DNA of 64,000 bases from Thermohalobaculum xanthum (GTDB taxonomy: Bacteria > Pseudomonadota > Alphaproteobacteria > Rhodobacterales > Rhodobacteraceae), in contig NZ_JAEHHL010000002.1 of the NCBI RefSeq assembly GCF_016623495.1, forward strand, positions 433,150 to 497,149, read 5' to 3'. This document shows, piece after piece, positions 26,625 to 38,348 of the stretch. A program made the translations under genes and the position numbers. The notes under the pieces are model-generated. The model was not told the DNA's origin. It saw only the letters and a list, made by a program, of their open reading frames with translations, and ran no database searches. Position 1 is the stretch's first letter, and each line of letters begins with the position of its first letter.

Positions 26625-28084
26625 ATGCAGGGGCCGGTGTGCATGATCCTTAACGGCCAGAGGGTCGACGTCGCGGACGTTCCGCCGACCACGACGCTGC
26701 TCGCTTGGCTGCGCGAGAGGCGTGGCCTCACGGGCACCAAGGAAGGCTGTTCGGAGGGAGACTGCGGCGCATGCACGGTCGGACTTCGCGAGCTCGGGCC
26801 CGATGGGAAACTCGTGACCATGCCCGCCTGCGCCTGCATCCTGCCGCTGCCCATGCTGCATGGCCGCGAGATCGTCACGGTCGAGCGCCTCGCCGCGCCG
26901 GACGGCCGGCTGCACCCGGTGCAGCAGGCGATGGCGGAAGGTCACGGCTCGCAATGCGGCTTCTGCACCCCGGGTTTCGTCATGAGCATGTGGTGCGCCT
27001 ACCGCAGCGAGCCGCGGCCATCGCCTGAGCGCGCCGATGCCTTGCTCGCCGGCAATCTTTGCCGCTGCACGGGCTATGGCCCGATCGTGGCAGCGGCCAG
27101 CGCCGCCCATGACCTGCCGCGCCCGGAATGGGACGATGACGACGCTGCTGCGGCCCCGACCCGTCTCGCCACCCTGCCTACGACCGCGCTCGACTACGAG
27201 GCCGATGGCCGGCGCTTCATCGCGCCCGTCACCCTGGACGAACTTGCGGATGCCGCCGCTCGCAATCCCGACGCCACGATCCTCTCGGGCGCGACGGATG
27301 TCGGGCTCTGGATCACCAAGCGCCACTTCGCCCCCGCGACGATCATCTGGACGGGCCGCGTTGCCGGACTGCGCGAACTGAAGGAGGACGACGGAACGCT
27401 GACGATCGGCGCAGCCGTCACCTATCGCGAGGCCGCCGCGCGGCTCGCCGCCCACTGGCCGGATTTCGGAAAGCTCGTCGCACGCATTGCCGGGGCGCAG
27501 ATTCGCGCGCTAGGCACTGTTGGCGGCAATATCGCGAACGGCTCGCCAATCGGCGACATGCCGCCCGCGCTGATCGCGCTTGGTGCCCGGCTGCAGCTGC
27601 GCCACGGCGACAAACGGCGCGAGATCACGCTCGACGACTTCTTCCTCGATTATGGCCGCCAGGACCGCGCCCCGGGCGAGATCGTCACCGCGGTGACCGC
27701 GCCCCTGCCGGGTAAAGGGCTGCACCTTGGCTGTCACAAGGTCTCGAAGCGCTTCGATCAGGATATCACCTCGGTGCTTGGCTGCTTCGCACTCACGCTC
27801 GAGGATGGCCATGTCCGGCAGGCGCGGCTCGCCTATGGCGGCATGGCCGGCGTGCCCAAGCGGGCCCGGGCAGCCGAGCAGGCGCTGATCGGCCAACCAT
27901 ACACGCGCGAACAGGTCGACGCCGCGGCTGCGGCGCTCTCGGACGACTTCGCCCCTCTCACCGACATGCGCGCAAGCGCCCGCTACCGGATGCAGGTCGC
28001 GCAAAATCTCCTGCTCCGCGACTATCTCGAGCGCACGACGCCCGGCGTCGAGACTCGGCTCGCGCCCGCGACGGAGGGCGTGTG

Positions 28085-28085
<1 letters not shown>
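26625..28085 (+). CDS. xdhA: Xanthine dehydrogenase small subunit (Fe-S and FAD)
   Basis: A 486-residue subunit that carries two 2Fe-2S clusters and FAD. The plant-type cluster Cys are in KEGCSEGDCGACTVG and the second cluster in GSQCGFCTPGF and LCRCTGYGPI. The FAD domain follows, with GGNIANGSPIGDMPPALIAL. It passes electrons from the molybdenum site to NAD. It has GGGAG eight bases before the ATG, and its stop shares a base with the xdhB start (TGATG). Confidence 0.96.
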
Positions 28086-30440
<2,355 letters not shown>

Positions 30441-30448
<8 letters not shown>

Positions 30449-31310
30449 CGCTTTCCGTATGGCGGCCGCCGCGGCATTGCGGGCCGAGCACGATGGCGTG
30501 CTGGTCCTGGTGGTCGACGCGCGGGGCTCGACGCCGCGCGACGCAGGCACATGCCTGCTCGTCGCCGCCGACCGGATTGTCGGGACGATCGGCGGCGGCG
30601 CAGCCGAGCACCGCGCGACCGCCGCGGCACGCGAGCTCTTGCACCAACCACCGGGCGCGCGGGCCGAGATGGTGCTCTCGCTCGGCCCCGCCCTTGACCA
30701 ATGCTGTGGCGGCAGCCTCTCGCTCGCACTCCTGCGGGTCGACGAGGCGGATGCCGGCCGGCTAGACTCCGCTGCCCGCTTTGGTTTCTGGCCGGGAGGG
30801 CCCGAGCTTCCCGAACCCGTCCCCCCGCGACAGGCGCTGATCTATGGAGCGGGTCATGTCGGTCGCGCGCTCGTCGCGGCTCTTGCGCCCCTGCCATTCC
30901 GCCTCGTCTGGGTCGAGAGCCGGCCGGGCGTGCTTCCCGACATCCCGCCTTCGGGCGTCGAAAAACGCCTCACGCCTTTGCCCGAAGCCGAGGCGACGGG
31001 CGCCGAGCCCGGCGCCTTCCATATTGTGCTCACGCATTCCCATGCCATCGACCTCGAGATCGTCGAGGCCGTCCTGCGGCGCGGCGATTTCGGCCATCTG
31101 GGCCTGATCGGATCGGCCACGAAGCGCGCGACCTTCACTCGACGTCTCACCGAGCGCGGTCTGCATCCAGCGACGATCGGCAGACTGGTCTGCCCGATCG
31201 GCCTTCCGGGCCTCTCGGACAAGCGACCGGAAGTCATCGCAGCCTCGGTCGCGGCCGATCTGCTGCTGCGCGAACGAGCCGCCAGTCTTGGCCTCGCGAG
31301 GGGTGCATGA
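30441..31310 (+). CDS. xdhC: Xanthine dehydrogenase accessory protein XdhC
   Basis: A 289-residue chaperone that binds and sulfurates the molybdenum cofactor and inserts it into XdhB. VDARGSTPRDAGTCLLV and IGGGAAEHRATAAARELL form the N-terminal XdhC/CoxI motif. ALIYGAGHVGRALVAALA is the C-terminal Rossmann glycine-rich loop, and GLIGSATKRATFTRRL closes the domain. Its stop overlaps the guaD ATG by four bases. Confidence 0.93.
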
Positions 31311-32611
31311 CCCGGATCCTGCGCGGCCCACTCCTGCGCTTTCGTGCCGACCCGTTCACGTCCGGGGCCGAGGCCGCCCTCGGCTGGCACGAGGACGGCG
31401 CCGTCGCCGTCGCCGGCGAGCGGATCATCACGGTCGGCGACGCTCCGGACGTCATCTCGGCCCACCCGGGGGCCGAGGTGGCCTCGACCGGCGGCCGCCT
31501 GATCGCACCGGGCTTCGTCGATTGCCACCTGCACTACCCGCAGACGCGCATCGTCGCGTCATGGGGCGCGCAGCTGCTCGACTGGCTCAACACCTACACC
31601 TTCCCCGAGGAAGCGCGTTTCGCCGACGCCGAATATGCTGCGGAAGTGGCGCGCGAGTTCTTCGATCTCACGCTGGCCAACGGCATCACCACGACGTGCA
31701 GCTACTGCACCACCCACCCGACCTCGTCGGACGCCTATTTCACCGAGGCCCAGGCGCGCCGCCTGCGCGTGGCCGGGGGGCGCACCATGATGGACCGCAA
31801 CGCACCGCCCGACCTCTGCGACACCGCGCAGCGTGCGTATGACGAATCGAAGGCGCTGATCGCCCGGTGGCACGGTCGAGCGCGCGCCACCTACGCGATC
31901 ACCCCGCGCTTCGTGCCGACCTCGACCCCCGCGCAACTGGAAGCGGCGGGCGCGCTATGGGCCGAGCATCCCGACTGCCCGATGCAGACGCATCTGAGCG
32001 AAAACCCTTCCGAGATCGGTCTGGTAAAGCAGCTCTTCCCCGACGAGCCGGACTATTTCGGCGTCTACCAGCGCTTCGGGCTCACGGGGCCGGGTTCGAT
32101 CTTCGGTCACGCGATCCACCTCACCCCCCGCGAACGCGCCGCCCTTGCCGAGACGGGCGCCGCGGTCGCGCATTGCCCAACCTCGAACCAGTTCCTCGGC
32201 TCGGGCGAATGCGACGTCGCGGGGCTCAAGGCGTCCGGCGTTCCCATCGGGCTTGCGACCGATGTCGGCGGAGGGTCGTCGTTCTCGATGTTCGACACGA
32301 TGAAGGCGGCTTACGAGACCGGTCAGCGCAGGGGTGTGGCGCTTTCCCCGGTTCACCTTTGGTGGCTTGCGACCGAGGGGTCCGCGCGCGTCCTGCGCAT
32401 AGAACAGGAGGTCGGAAACCTCGAGGCGGGTCGCGAGGCGGATCTCGTGCTGATCGATCTCGCCGCCACGCCGATCCTCGCCGCCAGGACTGCGCGCGCG
32501 CAGACAGCGGCCGAGATCATGTTCGCCCTGATCGTTCTGGCCGACGAGCGCGCCGTCTCCGAGGTCTGGTCCGGCGGGCGCATGGTCCATGCCCGGGGCG
32601 CTGTCAGATAA
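31307..32611 (+). CDS. guaD: Guanine deaminase
   Basis: A 434-residue amidohydrolase that converts guanine to xanthine, the substrate of the xanthine dehydrogenase encoded just upstream. Zinc ligands are visible as the His pair in VDCHLHYPQTR, a His in QTHLSENPSEI, FGHAIHLTPRE, and the Asp in LATDVGGGSSFSMFDTM. It ends the uraH-xdhABC-guaD group, which reaches from guanine to urate plus one step beyond. Urate oxidase is not in the window. Confidence 0.95.
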   Translation: MTRILRGPLLRFRADPFTSGAEAALGWHEDGAVAVAGERIITVGDAPDVISAHPGAEVASTGGRLIAPGFVDCHLHYPQTRIVASWGAQLLDWLNTYTFPEEARFADAEYAAEVAREFFDLTLANGITTTCSYCTTHPTSSDAYFTEAQARRLRVAGGRTMMDRNAPPDLCDTAQRAYDESKALIARWHGRARATYAITPRFVPTSTPAQLEAAGALWAEHPDCPMQTHLSENPSEIGLVKQLFPDEPDYFGVYQRFGLTGPGSIFGHAIHLTPRERAALAETGAAVAHCPTSNQFLGSGECDVAGLKASGVPIGLATDVGGGSSFSMFDTMKAAYETGQRRGVALSPVHLWWLATEGSARVLRIEQEVGNLEAGREADLVLIDLAATPILAARTARAQTAAEIMFALIVLADERAVSEVWSGGRMVHARGAVR

Positions 32612-32698
32612 TCGACGCGCACTGTCGGAAACCGCGCCGACCGGACCACGAGCCCGCGCCAGCATGTTCGCGGTTCAGCCCATTGCGCCGAGGCCAAG

Positions 32699-33688
32699 AT
32701 GACCGATATTCCCCGGATCCCCACCCGCTCGCTGGTCGCCGCCACATCGAACGCCGACTGGCAGGCCACGGTGTCGGCCGTGACCGCGGCCGCGACCGGC
32801 TCGGGTTTCATGACGCTCACCGATGTTCCCGAGGCTCTCGACCTTGGCGCCGACATCCACGGCCGGCTGCTTCGGTTCTTCACCCTGTCCGAAGCCGCGA
32901 GGCTTCCACTTGCGCGTCAGAAGTTCGTGCCCGGAAATCCCAATGTCTACCGGGGCGTGTTCCCCGTGCAGAAGGGCGAGACCACCTTCAAGGAGGGGAT
33001 CGATATCGGCCCCGACCTCGTTGATCCCGCCCGGGCCGGGGACGGTGCTGACCCGCTGACCGAGCCCACGCCGCTGCCACCGGAAGAACTCCTCCCCGGC
33101 TGGCGCGACGACGCCGTCGCCTATTACCGGGCGATGGAGCGCCTGGGCCGCGCCCTCTCGCGAGCCCTGAGCGCGGGGCTTGGCGCCCCGCCCGATGCGC
33201 TCGAGCCGCTGTTCCTGCGGGGCATCTCGACCCTCAGGCTGATCCGATATCCCGAACGAACGCCTGACACCCTGCCCGCAGACCTTGCAACAGTGACCGT
33301 CGCGGGCGAGCAGCGCCTGGTCGTCGGCGCCCCTCATTGCGACAGCGGCTTCGTCACGCTGCTCTGGCAGGACCCAACCGGTGGCCTTCAGGCCCGCGCA
33401 TCAAGCGGTGCTTGGGTCGATGTCCCGCCGGTTGCAGGCGGGCTCGCGGTCAATTTCGGCCGGATGCTGTCGAACTGGTCCGGCGGGCGGATCCGGGCGA
33501 CCGAGCATCGCGTGCTGGGGGGCCTGCGCGAGCGATGCTCGATCCCCTTCTTCTTCGAGCCCGCGGTCGACGCCCGGATCGTCCCGCTCGACGAGGCGGC
33601 CGAGTCCTTCGTCTATGGCGACAAGCTTTGGGAGTGGACGACCAAGTTCGTCGAGTTCCGGGGCGTCACCCGCCACCACGCGGCTTGA
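32699..33688 (+). CDS. Isopenicillin N synthase-family 2-oxoglutarate/Fe(II) oxygenase
   Basis: A 329-residue oxygenase. The iron ligands are His and Asp in HCDSGFVTLLWQD and a distal His in ATEHRVLGG. RCSIPFFFEP supplies the Arg/Ser that binds 2-oxoglutarate. The N-terminal DIOX_N-like part covers about residues 1-130. The substrate is unknown. Its position after guaD suggests, without proving, a link to nucleobase use. Convergent with ccmH, three bases apart. Confidence 0.85.
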   Translation: MTDIPRIPTRSLVAATSNADWQATVSAVTAAATGSGFMTLTDVPEALDLGADIHGRLLRFFTLSEAARLPLARQKFVPGNPNVYRGVFPVQKGETTFKEGIDIGPDLVDPARAGDGADPLTEPTPLPPEELLPGWRDDAVAYYRAMERLGRALSRALSAGLGAPPDALEPLFLRGISTLRLIRYPERTPDTLPADLATVTVAGEQRLVVGAPHCDSGFVTLLWQDPTGGLQARASSGAWVDVPPVAGGLAVNFGRMLSNWSGGRIRATEHRVLGGLRERCSIPFFFEPAVDARIVPLDEAAESFVYGDKLWEWTTKFVEFRGVTRHHAA

Positions 33689-33691
33689 GGC

Positions 33692-34153
33692 TCAGCCGTC
33701 CTTGAGCATCCGATCCAGCGCCGCGCGCTCCTCGTCGGTCAGTGGCGCCTCGGCGCTGCGCGCCTGCTCGGGCGTGCGGCGGCGCAGGTAGATCAACGCT
33801 GCTGCACCACCCAGGATCAGCAGCACCGGGCCGGCAAGCCAGATCACGAGGTTGAAGCCGCCGAAGGTCGGTCTCAGGAGGACGAACTCGCCATAGCGGT
33901 CGACGAGGTACTGCCTCACTTCGGCGTCGCTGTCGCCCGCGACGACCCGCTCGCGCACGAGGATGCGCAAGTCGCGCGCAAGTCCGGCATTCGAGTCGTC
34001 GATCGATTCGTTCTGGCAGACGAGGCAGCGGATCTCCTTCGAGATCTCGCGCGCCCGGGCTTCGAGCTTCGGGTCCGCCAGCATCTCGTCCGGCTGGACC
34101 GCCTGCGCGGGAAACGCGGCCATCGCCGCGATCAGTGCAAGCACGAAACGCAT
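33692..34153 (-). CDS. ccmH: Cytochrome c-type biogenesis protein CcmH
   Basis: A 153-residue periplasmic thiol protein of cytochrome c maturation that reduces apocytochrome heme-binding Cys. It has a signal peptide (LALIAAMAAFPAQA), the motif IRCLVCQNESIDDSNA with the redox Cys pair, and a C-terminal membrane helix (LVIWLAGPVLLILGGAAALI). The ATG at 34153 gives a proper signal peptide. Five bases downstream of ccmF. Confidence 0.95.
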   Translation of the reverse strand: MRFVLALIAAMAAFPAQAVQPDEMLADPKLEARAREISKEIRCLVCQNESIDDSNAGLARDLRILVRERVVAGDSDAEVRQYLVDRYGEFVLLRPTFGGFNLVIWLAGPVLLILGGAAALIYLRRRTPEQARSAEAPLTDEERAALDRMLKDG

Positions 34154-34158
34154 CGTCG

Positions 34159-36207
34159 TCACTCCGCAGGCAGCGCCGGCGCAGCCGGGCGCGCCTTGGC
34201 GGCTGCACCCACGCGATAGCGCCTGTCGCTCAGGCTCACCATGCCGCCCACGCCCATGATCAGTGCGCCCAGCCAGATCCACACTGCCAGCGGCTTGACG
34301 TAGGCGCGCACCGCCCAGGCGTCACCTTCGGTCTGCTTGTCACCCAGCACCACATAGACATCGCGAAGCAGGTTCGAGTCGATCGCCGCCTCGGTCGTGG
34401 GCATCCTCTGGACCGGATAGAAGCGCTTCTCGGCACAAAGCTGCGCGACCTCGCGCCCACCGCGGCGCAGGCTGAAGCGCCCGAGATCGGTGGTGAAGTT
34501 GCGCCCCTCGCCGCCCTTCAGCACGCTCTCCTGACCCGCGCCGCAATTCGCCACCTCGAAGGGCGCACCCAGCGGCAGCGCCGTCACGCCCTCGAACACG
34601 ATCTCGTAGCCGCCAATGTCGATCACGTCGCCGGGCCGGGCAAGGCGGATGTCCTCCTGCTCCCAGGCCGTGATCGCCGCGATGCCGCAGACCGTGACCG
34701 CGAGCCCCGAATGGGCGATCCACTTGCCCCATTCGGCGCGCGGCAGGCGCGAAAGCCGGCGGAAGCCGCCAAGGCCCGTGCGCGGCCATCCGGCGCGGTC
34801 GATCAGCTCGACAATCGAGCCCAGCACCATCCAGGCGCCGAGCGCCAGCCCCACCGGCGCCAGCAGCGCGTCGCCCGACTGCAGCCCCCAGATGATGCCG
34901 CCCAGCGCCAGGGACAGCGCCGCCGCCCACCACAGGCGCGAGACCACCCGCCCGAAATCGGCCCGCTTCCATGCCATGATCGAGCCCAGCGGGAGCGCGA
35001 CGAAAAGCATGACCATGAATGGCGTGAAGGCGAGATCGAAGAACGGCGCGCCCACCGAGATCTTGGCCCCGTCGACGAACTCGCGCACCAGCGGCGCCAG
35101 CGTGCCGGCGAAGACCACGGCCGCCGCGACCGCCAGCATCAGGTTGTTGTAGATCAGCGCGCCCTCGCGGCTGAACGGGCGAAACATGCCGTCAGCCTTC
35201 ATGGAAGGCGCACGCCATGCGAAGAGCGTGAGCGAGCCCACGGTCGCGACGGCCAGGATGGCAAGAATGAACACGCCACGGTCGGGGTCGGTCGCGAAGG
35301 CATGGACCGAGGTCAACACGCCCGAGCGAACGATGAAGGTGCCGACCAGCGACAGAGAGAAGGCGATGATCGCCAGCAGGATGGTCCAGGTCTTCAGCGC
35401 CGACCGCTTCTCGACCACGATGGCCGAATGCAGCAGTGCGGCTGCGATCAGCCATGGCATGAAGGACGCATTCTCGACCGGGTCCCAGAACCACCAGCCG
35501 CCCCAGCCAAGCTCGTAATACGCCCAGTAGGAACCAAGGGCGATGCCCAGCGTCAGCGCGATCCAGGCCGCCAGCGTCCACGGCCGGACCCAGCGCGCCC
35601 ATGCCGCGTCGACCCGCCCCTCGATCAGCGCCGCGATCGCGAACGAGAAGGACATCGAGAGCCCGACATAGCCAAGATAGAGGAAGGGCGGATGGAAGGC
35701 GAGGCCCGGATCCTGCAGCAGGGGATTAAGATCATTGCCGTCGAGCGGCGGCGGCACCAGCCGCTCGAACGGGTTCGAGGTGAACAGGATGAAGGCCAGG
35801 AACGCCGCGCCGATCATCGCCTGCACGCTCAATGCCCGCGCCTTCAGGCCGAGCGGAAGATCGCGTCCGAACGCCGCCACCATCGCGCCGAACAGCGTGA
35901 GGATCAGCACCCAGAGCAGCATCGAGCCCTCGTGGTTCCCCCAGGTGCCCGAGATCTTGTAGAGCATCGGCTTGAGCGAGTGGGAGTTCGTCGCCACCAG
36001 CCGGACCGAGAAGTCCGACACCACGAAGGCATGCGTCAGTGCCGCGAACGCGATCCCCGTCAGCAAGAACTGCATCATGGCCGCGGGAGCGGCGGTGCGC
36101 ATCCAGTCGCTCCACCCCCGCGCCGCGCCAAACAGCGGAATGGTCATCTGGAAAAGCGCCACCGCGAAGGCGAGCGTCAACGCGAAGTGTCCGATCTCGA
36201 CGATCAT
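34159..36207 (-). CDS. ccmF: Heme lyase CcmF
   Basis: The 682-residue multi-helix heme lyase core that attaches heme to apocytochrome c. The tryptophan-rich heme site is GWGGWWFWDPVENASFMPW. Other conserved pieces are GTWGNHEGSMLLW and the terminal large periplasmic domain (IGGYEIVFEGV). It works with CcmH (next gene) and CcmI. About 200 non-coding bases separate its start from the MarR gene. Confidence 0.97.
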   Translation of the reverse strand: MIVEIGHFALTLAFAVALFQMTIPLFGAARGWSDWMRTAAPAAMMQFLLTGIAFAALTHAFVVSDFSVRLVATNSHSLKPMLYKISGTWGNHEGSMLLWVLILTLFGAMVAAFGRDLPLGLKARALSVQAMIGAAFLAFILFTSNPFERLVPPPLDGNDLNPLLQDPGLAFHPPFLYLGYVGLSMSFSFAIAALIEGRVDAAWARWVRPWTLAAWIALTLGIALGSYWAYYELGWGGWWFWDPVENASFMPWLIAAALLHSAIVVEKRSALKTWTILLAIIAFSLSLVGTFIVRSGVLTSVHAFATDPDRGVFILAILAVATVGSLTLFAWRAPSMKADGMFRPFSREGALIYNNLMLAVAAAVVFAGTLAPLVREFVDGAKISVGAPFFDLAFTPFMVMLFVALPLGSIMAWKRADFGRVVSRLWWAAALSLALGGIIWGLQSGDALLAPVGLALGAWMVLGSIVELIDRAGWPRTGLGGFRRLSRLPRAEWGKWIAHSGLAVTVCGIAAITAWEQEDIRLARPGDVIDIGGYEIVFEGVTALPLGAPFEVANCGAGQESVLKGGEGRNFTTDLGRFSLRRGGREVAQLCAEKRFYPVQRMPTTEAAIDSNLLRDVYVVLGDKQTEGDAWAVRAYVKPLAVWIWLGALIMGVGGMVSLSDRRYRVGAAAKARPAAPALPAE

Positions 36208-36409
36208 CTGGCAGTCCTGTCGGCAAAGGCTTGGTCACATTATAGGAGCCCCATCCGGCCGACGACAGAGGGGCAGAGAGTCACATTCCCGCGCATCGGC
36301 AGATCTGCCCGGGCATTGACTTCCGCAGACCCCGATCCACCAGCATGAGGTGCGGCCCTGGCCCGCAAACCGGCCCTGCTGGGCTCACCGGTTTCATCCC
36401 GACGTGCCG

Positions 36410-36850
36410 TCAAGAAAGGCTTCGCAGCACCGCGCGCAGCGCCTCGGGGTCGGCGGGCGCCAGCTCGCCGTCGATCTCTTCATGTGTCGCGCGCCAGACC
36501 GGCATCGCCGCTGCCAGCGCCGCACGTCCCTGCGGAGTCAGCCGAAGACGCCGGCTGCGCCGGTCGTTCTCGTCCGGCTCGATCTGCAACATGCCGCGCC
36601 GTTCCAGCGGTTTGAGCGCGGCAGTCAGGGTCGTACGATCCATCGCCAGCACCGCCGCCACCTCCTTCATCCGGGGCGGGGCGGGCCGGTTGAGCGACAT
36701 CAGCAGCGAGAACTGGCCATTCGTCAGACCGAAGGGCCGCAGCACGTCGTCAAACCGCCGCGCGATCGCCCGGGCAGCGCGCTGCAGGTGCAGGCAGAGA
36801 CACCTGTCGCGCACTTCGATCGTGACGCTGAACGGCAGTTCCTCATCCAT
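36410..36850 (-). CDS. MarR-family transcriptional regulator
   Basis: A winged-helix regulator of about 146 residues (155 if started at 36877). The helix-turn-helix and wing are in PFGLTNGQFSLLMSLNR, MKEVAAVLAMDRTTLTAALK and DENDRRSRRLRLTPQG. The N-terminal region has RDRCLCLHLQRAARAI with two Cys that could sense oxidants or metals. It is divergent from the Asp-box propeller gene, and a palindrome in the shared spacer is the likely operator. The shorter start was chosen because the longer one begins only ten bases from that operator. Confidence 0.88.
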   Translation of the reverse strand: MDEELPFSVTIEVRDRCLCLHLQRAARAIARRFDDVLRPFGLTNGQFSLLMSLNRPAPPRMKEVAAVLAMDRTTLTAALKPLERRGMLQIEPDENDRRSRRLRLTPQGRAALAAAMPVWRATHEEIDGELAPADPEALRAVLRSLS

Positions 36851-36886
36851 TCCACGCAACCCCGCAGCCACCCTCATCCGAGATAT

Positions 36887-36898
36887 GTTGACATCAAC
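36887..36898. promoter_or_regulatory. Palindromic operator GTTGACATCAAC with overlapping -35
   Basis: A perfect inverted repeat (GTTGA/TCAAC around two bases) in the spacer between the MarR gene and the divergent propeller gene. TTGACA inside it serves as a consensus -35 for the rightward gene, with GACGAT 17 bases later as a weak -10. A MarR dimer bound here would block that promoter. Confidence 0.6.
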
Positions 36899-36977
36899 TC
36901 ATTGGTCAAGGACGATCCCACCCTGCGACGGTGAGTCGCCCTTTCAGCGGCGGCGTCAATTTCAGGAGTCATTCACC

Positions 36978-38057
36978 ATGCCCCACCCCGTCCGATTGCT
37001 CGCGGGTACACGCAAGGGTCTCTTTATTCTCGACGGCAACGATGGCGACTGGACGATATCGGGTCCCTTTTGCGAGGCATGGCCGATCAATCACGCCATC
37101 TTCGATCCCGCGAGCGGCGCGATCCACGCGGCGGGCGGCAATGAATGGTTCGGGCCGGCGGTCTGGACGTCCCGAGACGGCGGCAAGACCTGGAGCCATT
37201 CGAGTGCGGGCCTCGCTCATCCCGAGGGTGAGGAGCCGGTGAAATCCGCCTGGAGCCTCGCCGCGGGCGACGGGGTGCTCTATGCCGGCGTACAGCCCGC
37301 CGGACTGTTCCGAAGCACCGATGGCGGCGAGAGCTGGACACCGCTCGACGCGCTGCGCATGCATCCCTCGCGCGAGCGCTGGATGCCCGGAGGTGCCGGT
37401 CTGATCCTGCACCACATTCTGGTGGATCCGAGTGACGCGCGCCGCCTCTGGGTCGGGATCTCAGCCGCCGGGGTGTTTGCCAGCGAGGATGGCGGCGAGA
37501 GCTGGGAGCCCCGCAACCGCGGCACCCGCAGCGACTTCATGCCCGAGGACCAGCGCTACCCGGAAGTCGGCCAGTGCGTCCACTCGCTCGTCATGGCGGC
37601 GGGCGGTAACGGACGGCTCTATCAGCAGAACCACTGCGGCATGTATCGCAGCGACGACCGCGGCCGCAGCTGGGCCAGCATCGAGAAAGGCCTGCCCTCG
37701 ACCTTCGGCTTTCCCGCGGCCGCGCATCCACGATGCCCCGACACTCTCTACCTGTTTCCGCTGAACGGCGACTCGGCGGGCCGCTTCGCGCCCGAGGGGC
37801 GGGTCGCGGTCTGGCGCACGCGCGATGCGGGCGCAAGCTGGACGGACCTGCGCGACGGGCTGCCGCAGAAGGACGCTTTCCTGACCGTGCTGCGGCAGGG
37901 CATGGCGGCCGATACGCACGATCCTGTGGGCATCTACTTCGGCACGACCTCGGGCGAGATCTACGCGAGTCGCGACGAGGGCGACAGCTGGCAGCGCATC
38001 GCCGAGCACCTGCCGCTGATTTCCTCGCTCGATGTGGCCCGGGCCGGGGCTGCGTGA
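36978..38057 (+). CDS. Asp-box (BNR/sortilin-like) beta-propeller protein
   Basis: A 359-residue protein with six Asp-box turns (SRDGGKTW, STDGGESW, SEDGGESW, SDDRGRSW, TRDAGASW, SRDEGDSW), spaced as blades of a propeller like those in exo-sialidases and VPS10 proteins. It has no signal peptide, so it is probably cytoplasmic. Sialidase catalytic residues cannot be traced, so hydrolase activity is doubtful. It is coupled by TGATG to a MoaD/ThiS-like gene, and a MarR gene is divergent. The function is unknown; the pair is likely one functional unit. Confidence 0.85.
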   Translation: MPHPVRLLAGTRKGLFILDGNDGDWTISGPFCEAWPINHAIFDPASGAIHAAGGNEWFGPAVWTSRDGGKTWSHSSAGLAHPEGEEPVKSAWSLAAGDGVLYAGVQPAGLFRSTDGGESWTPLDALRMHPSRERWMPGGAGLILHHILVDPSDARRLWVGISAAGVFASEDGGESWEPRNRGTRSDFMPEDQRYPEVGQCVHSLVMAAGGNGRLYQQNHCGMYRSDDRGRSWASIEKGLPSTFGFPAAAHPRCPDTLYLFPLNGDSAGRFAPEGRVAVWRTRDAGASWTDLRDGLPQKDAFLTVLRQGMAADTHDPVGIYFGTTSGEIYASRDEGDSWQRIAEHLPLISSLDVARAGAA

Positions 38058-38338
38058 TGCAGCCCCCCGCCCCGGTCGTCAGGGTCTACCTGCCGCAGGC
38101 GCTGATGCTGCTCTTCCCCGATGCGCCGTCGGCGCTCAATCTTGGCGCGGCGAGCGTGGACGAGGCGCTCGACGCGCTCGACCGGCGCTGGCCCGGCATG
38201 CGCGAACGGCTCGCCGATACGCGCCCGGCGATCCGCAAGCACATCAACATCTTTATCGATGGCGAGCGCGCGACGCTGGCCACGCGGCTGGAGGCTGGGG
38301 ACGAGGTCCACATCCTCACGGCGATCAGCGGTGGCTGA
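38057..38338 (+). CDS. MoaD/ThiS-like ubiquitin-fold protein ending in Gly-Gly
   Basis: A 93-residue beta-grasp protein. The final residues TAISGG form the free di-glycine tail used by MoaD, ThiS and ubiquitin-like modifiers for adenylation and thiocarboxylation. The core has INIFIDGERATLATRLEAGD, matching the family. No E1-like MoeB/ThiF gene, moaE or thiazole gene adjoins it. It is translationally coupled (TGATG) to the Asp-box propeller. It may be a sulfur carrier or a protein modifier. Confidence 0.85.
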   Translation: MQPPAPVVRVYLPQALMLLFPDAPSALNLGAASVDEALDALDRRWPGMRERLADTRPAIRKHINIFIDGERATLATRLEAGDEVHILTAISGG

Positions 38339-38348
38339 GCCAGCGCGC

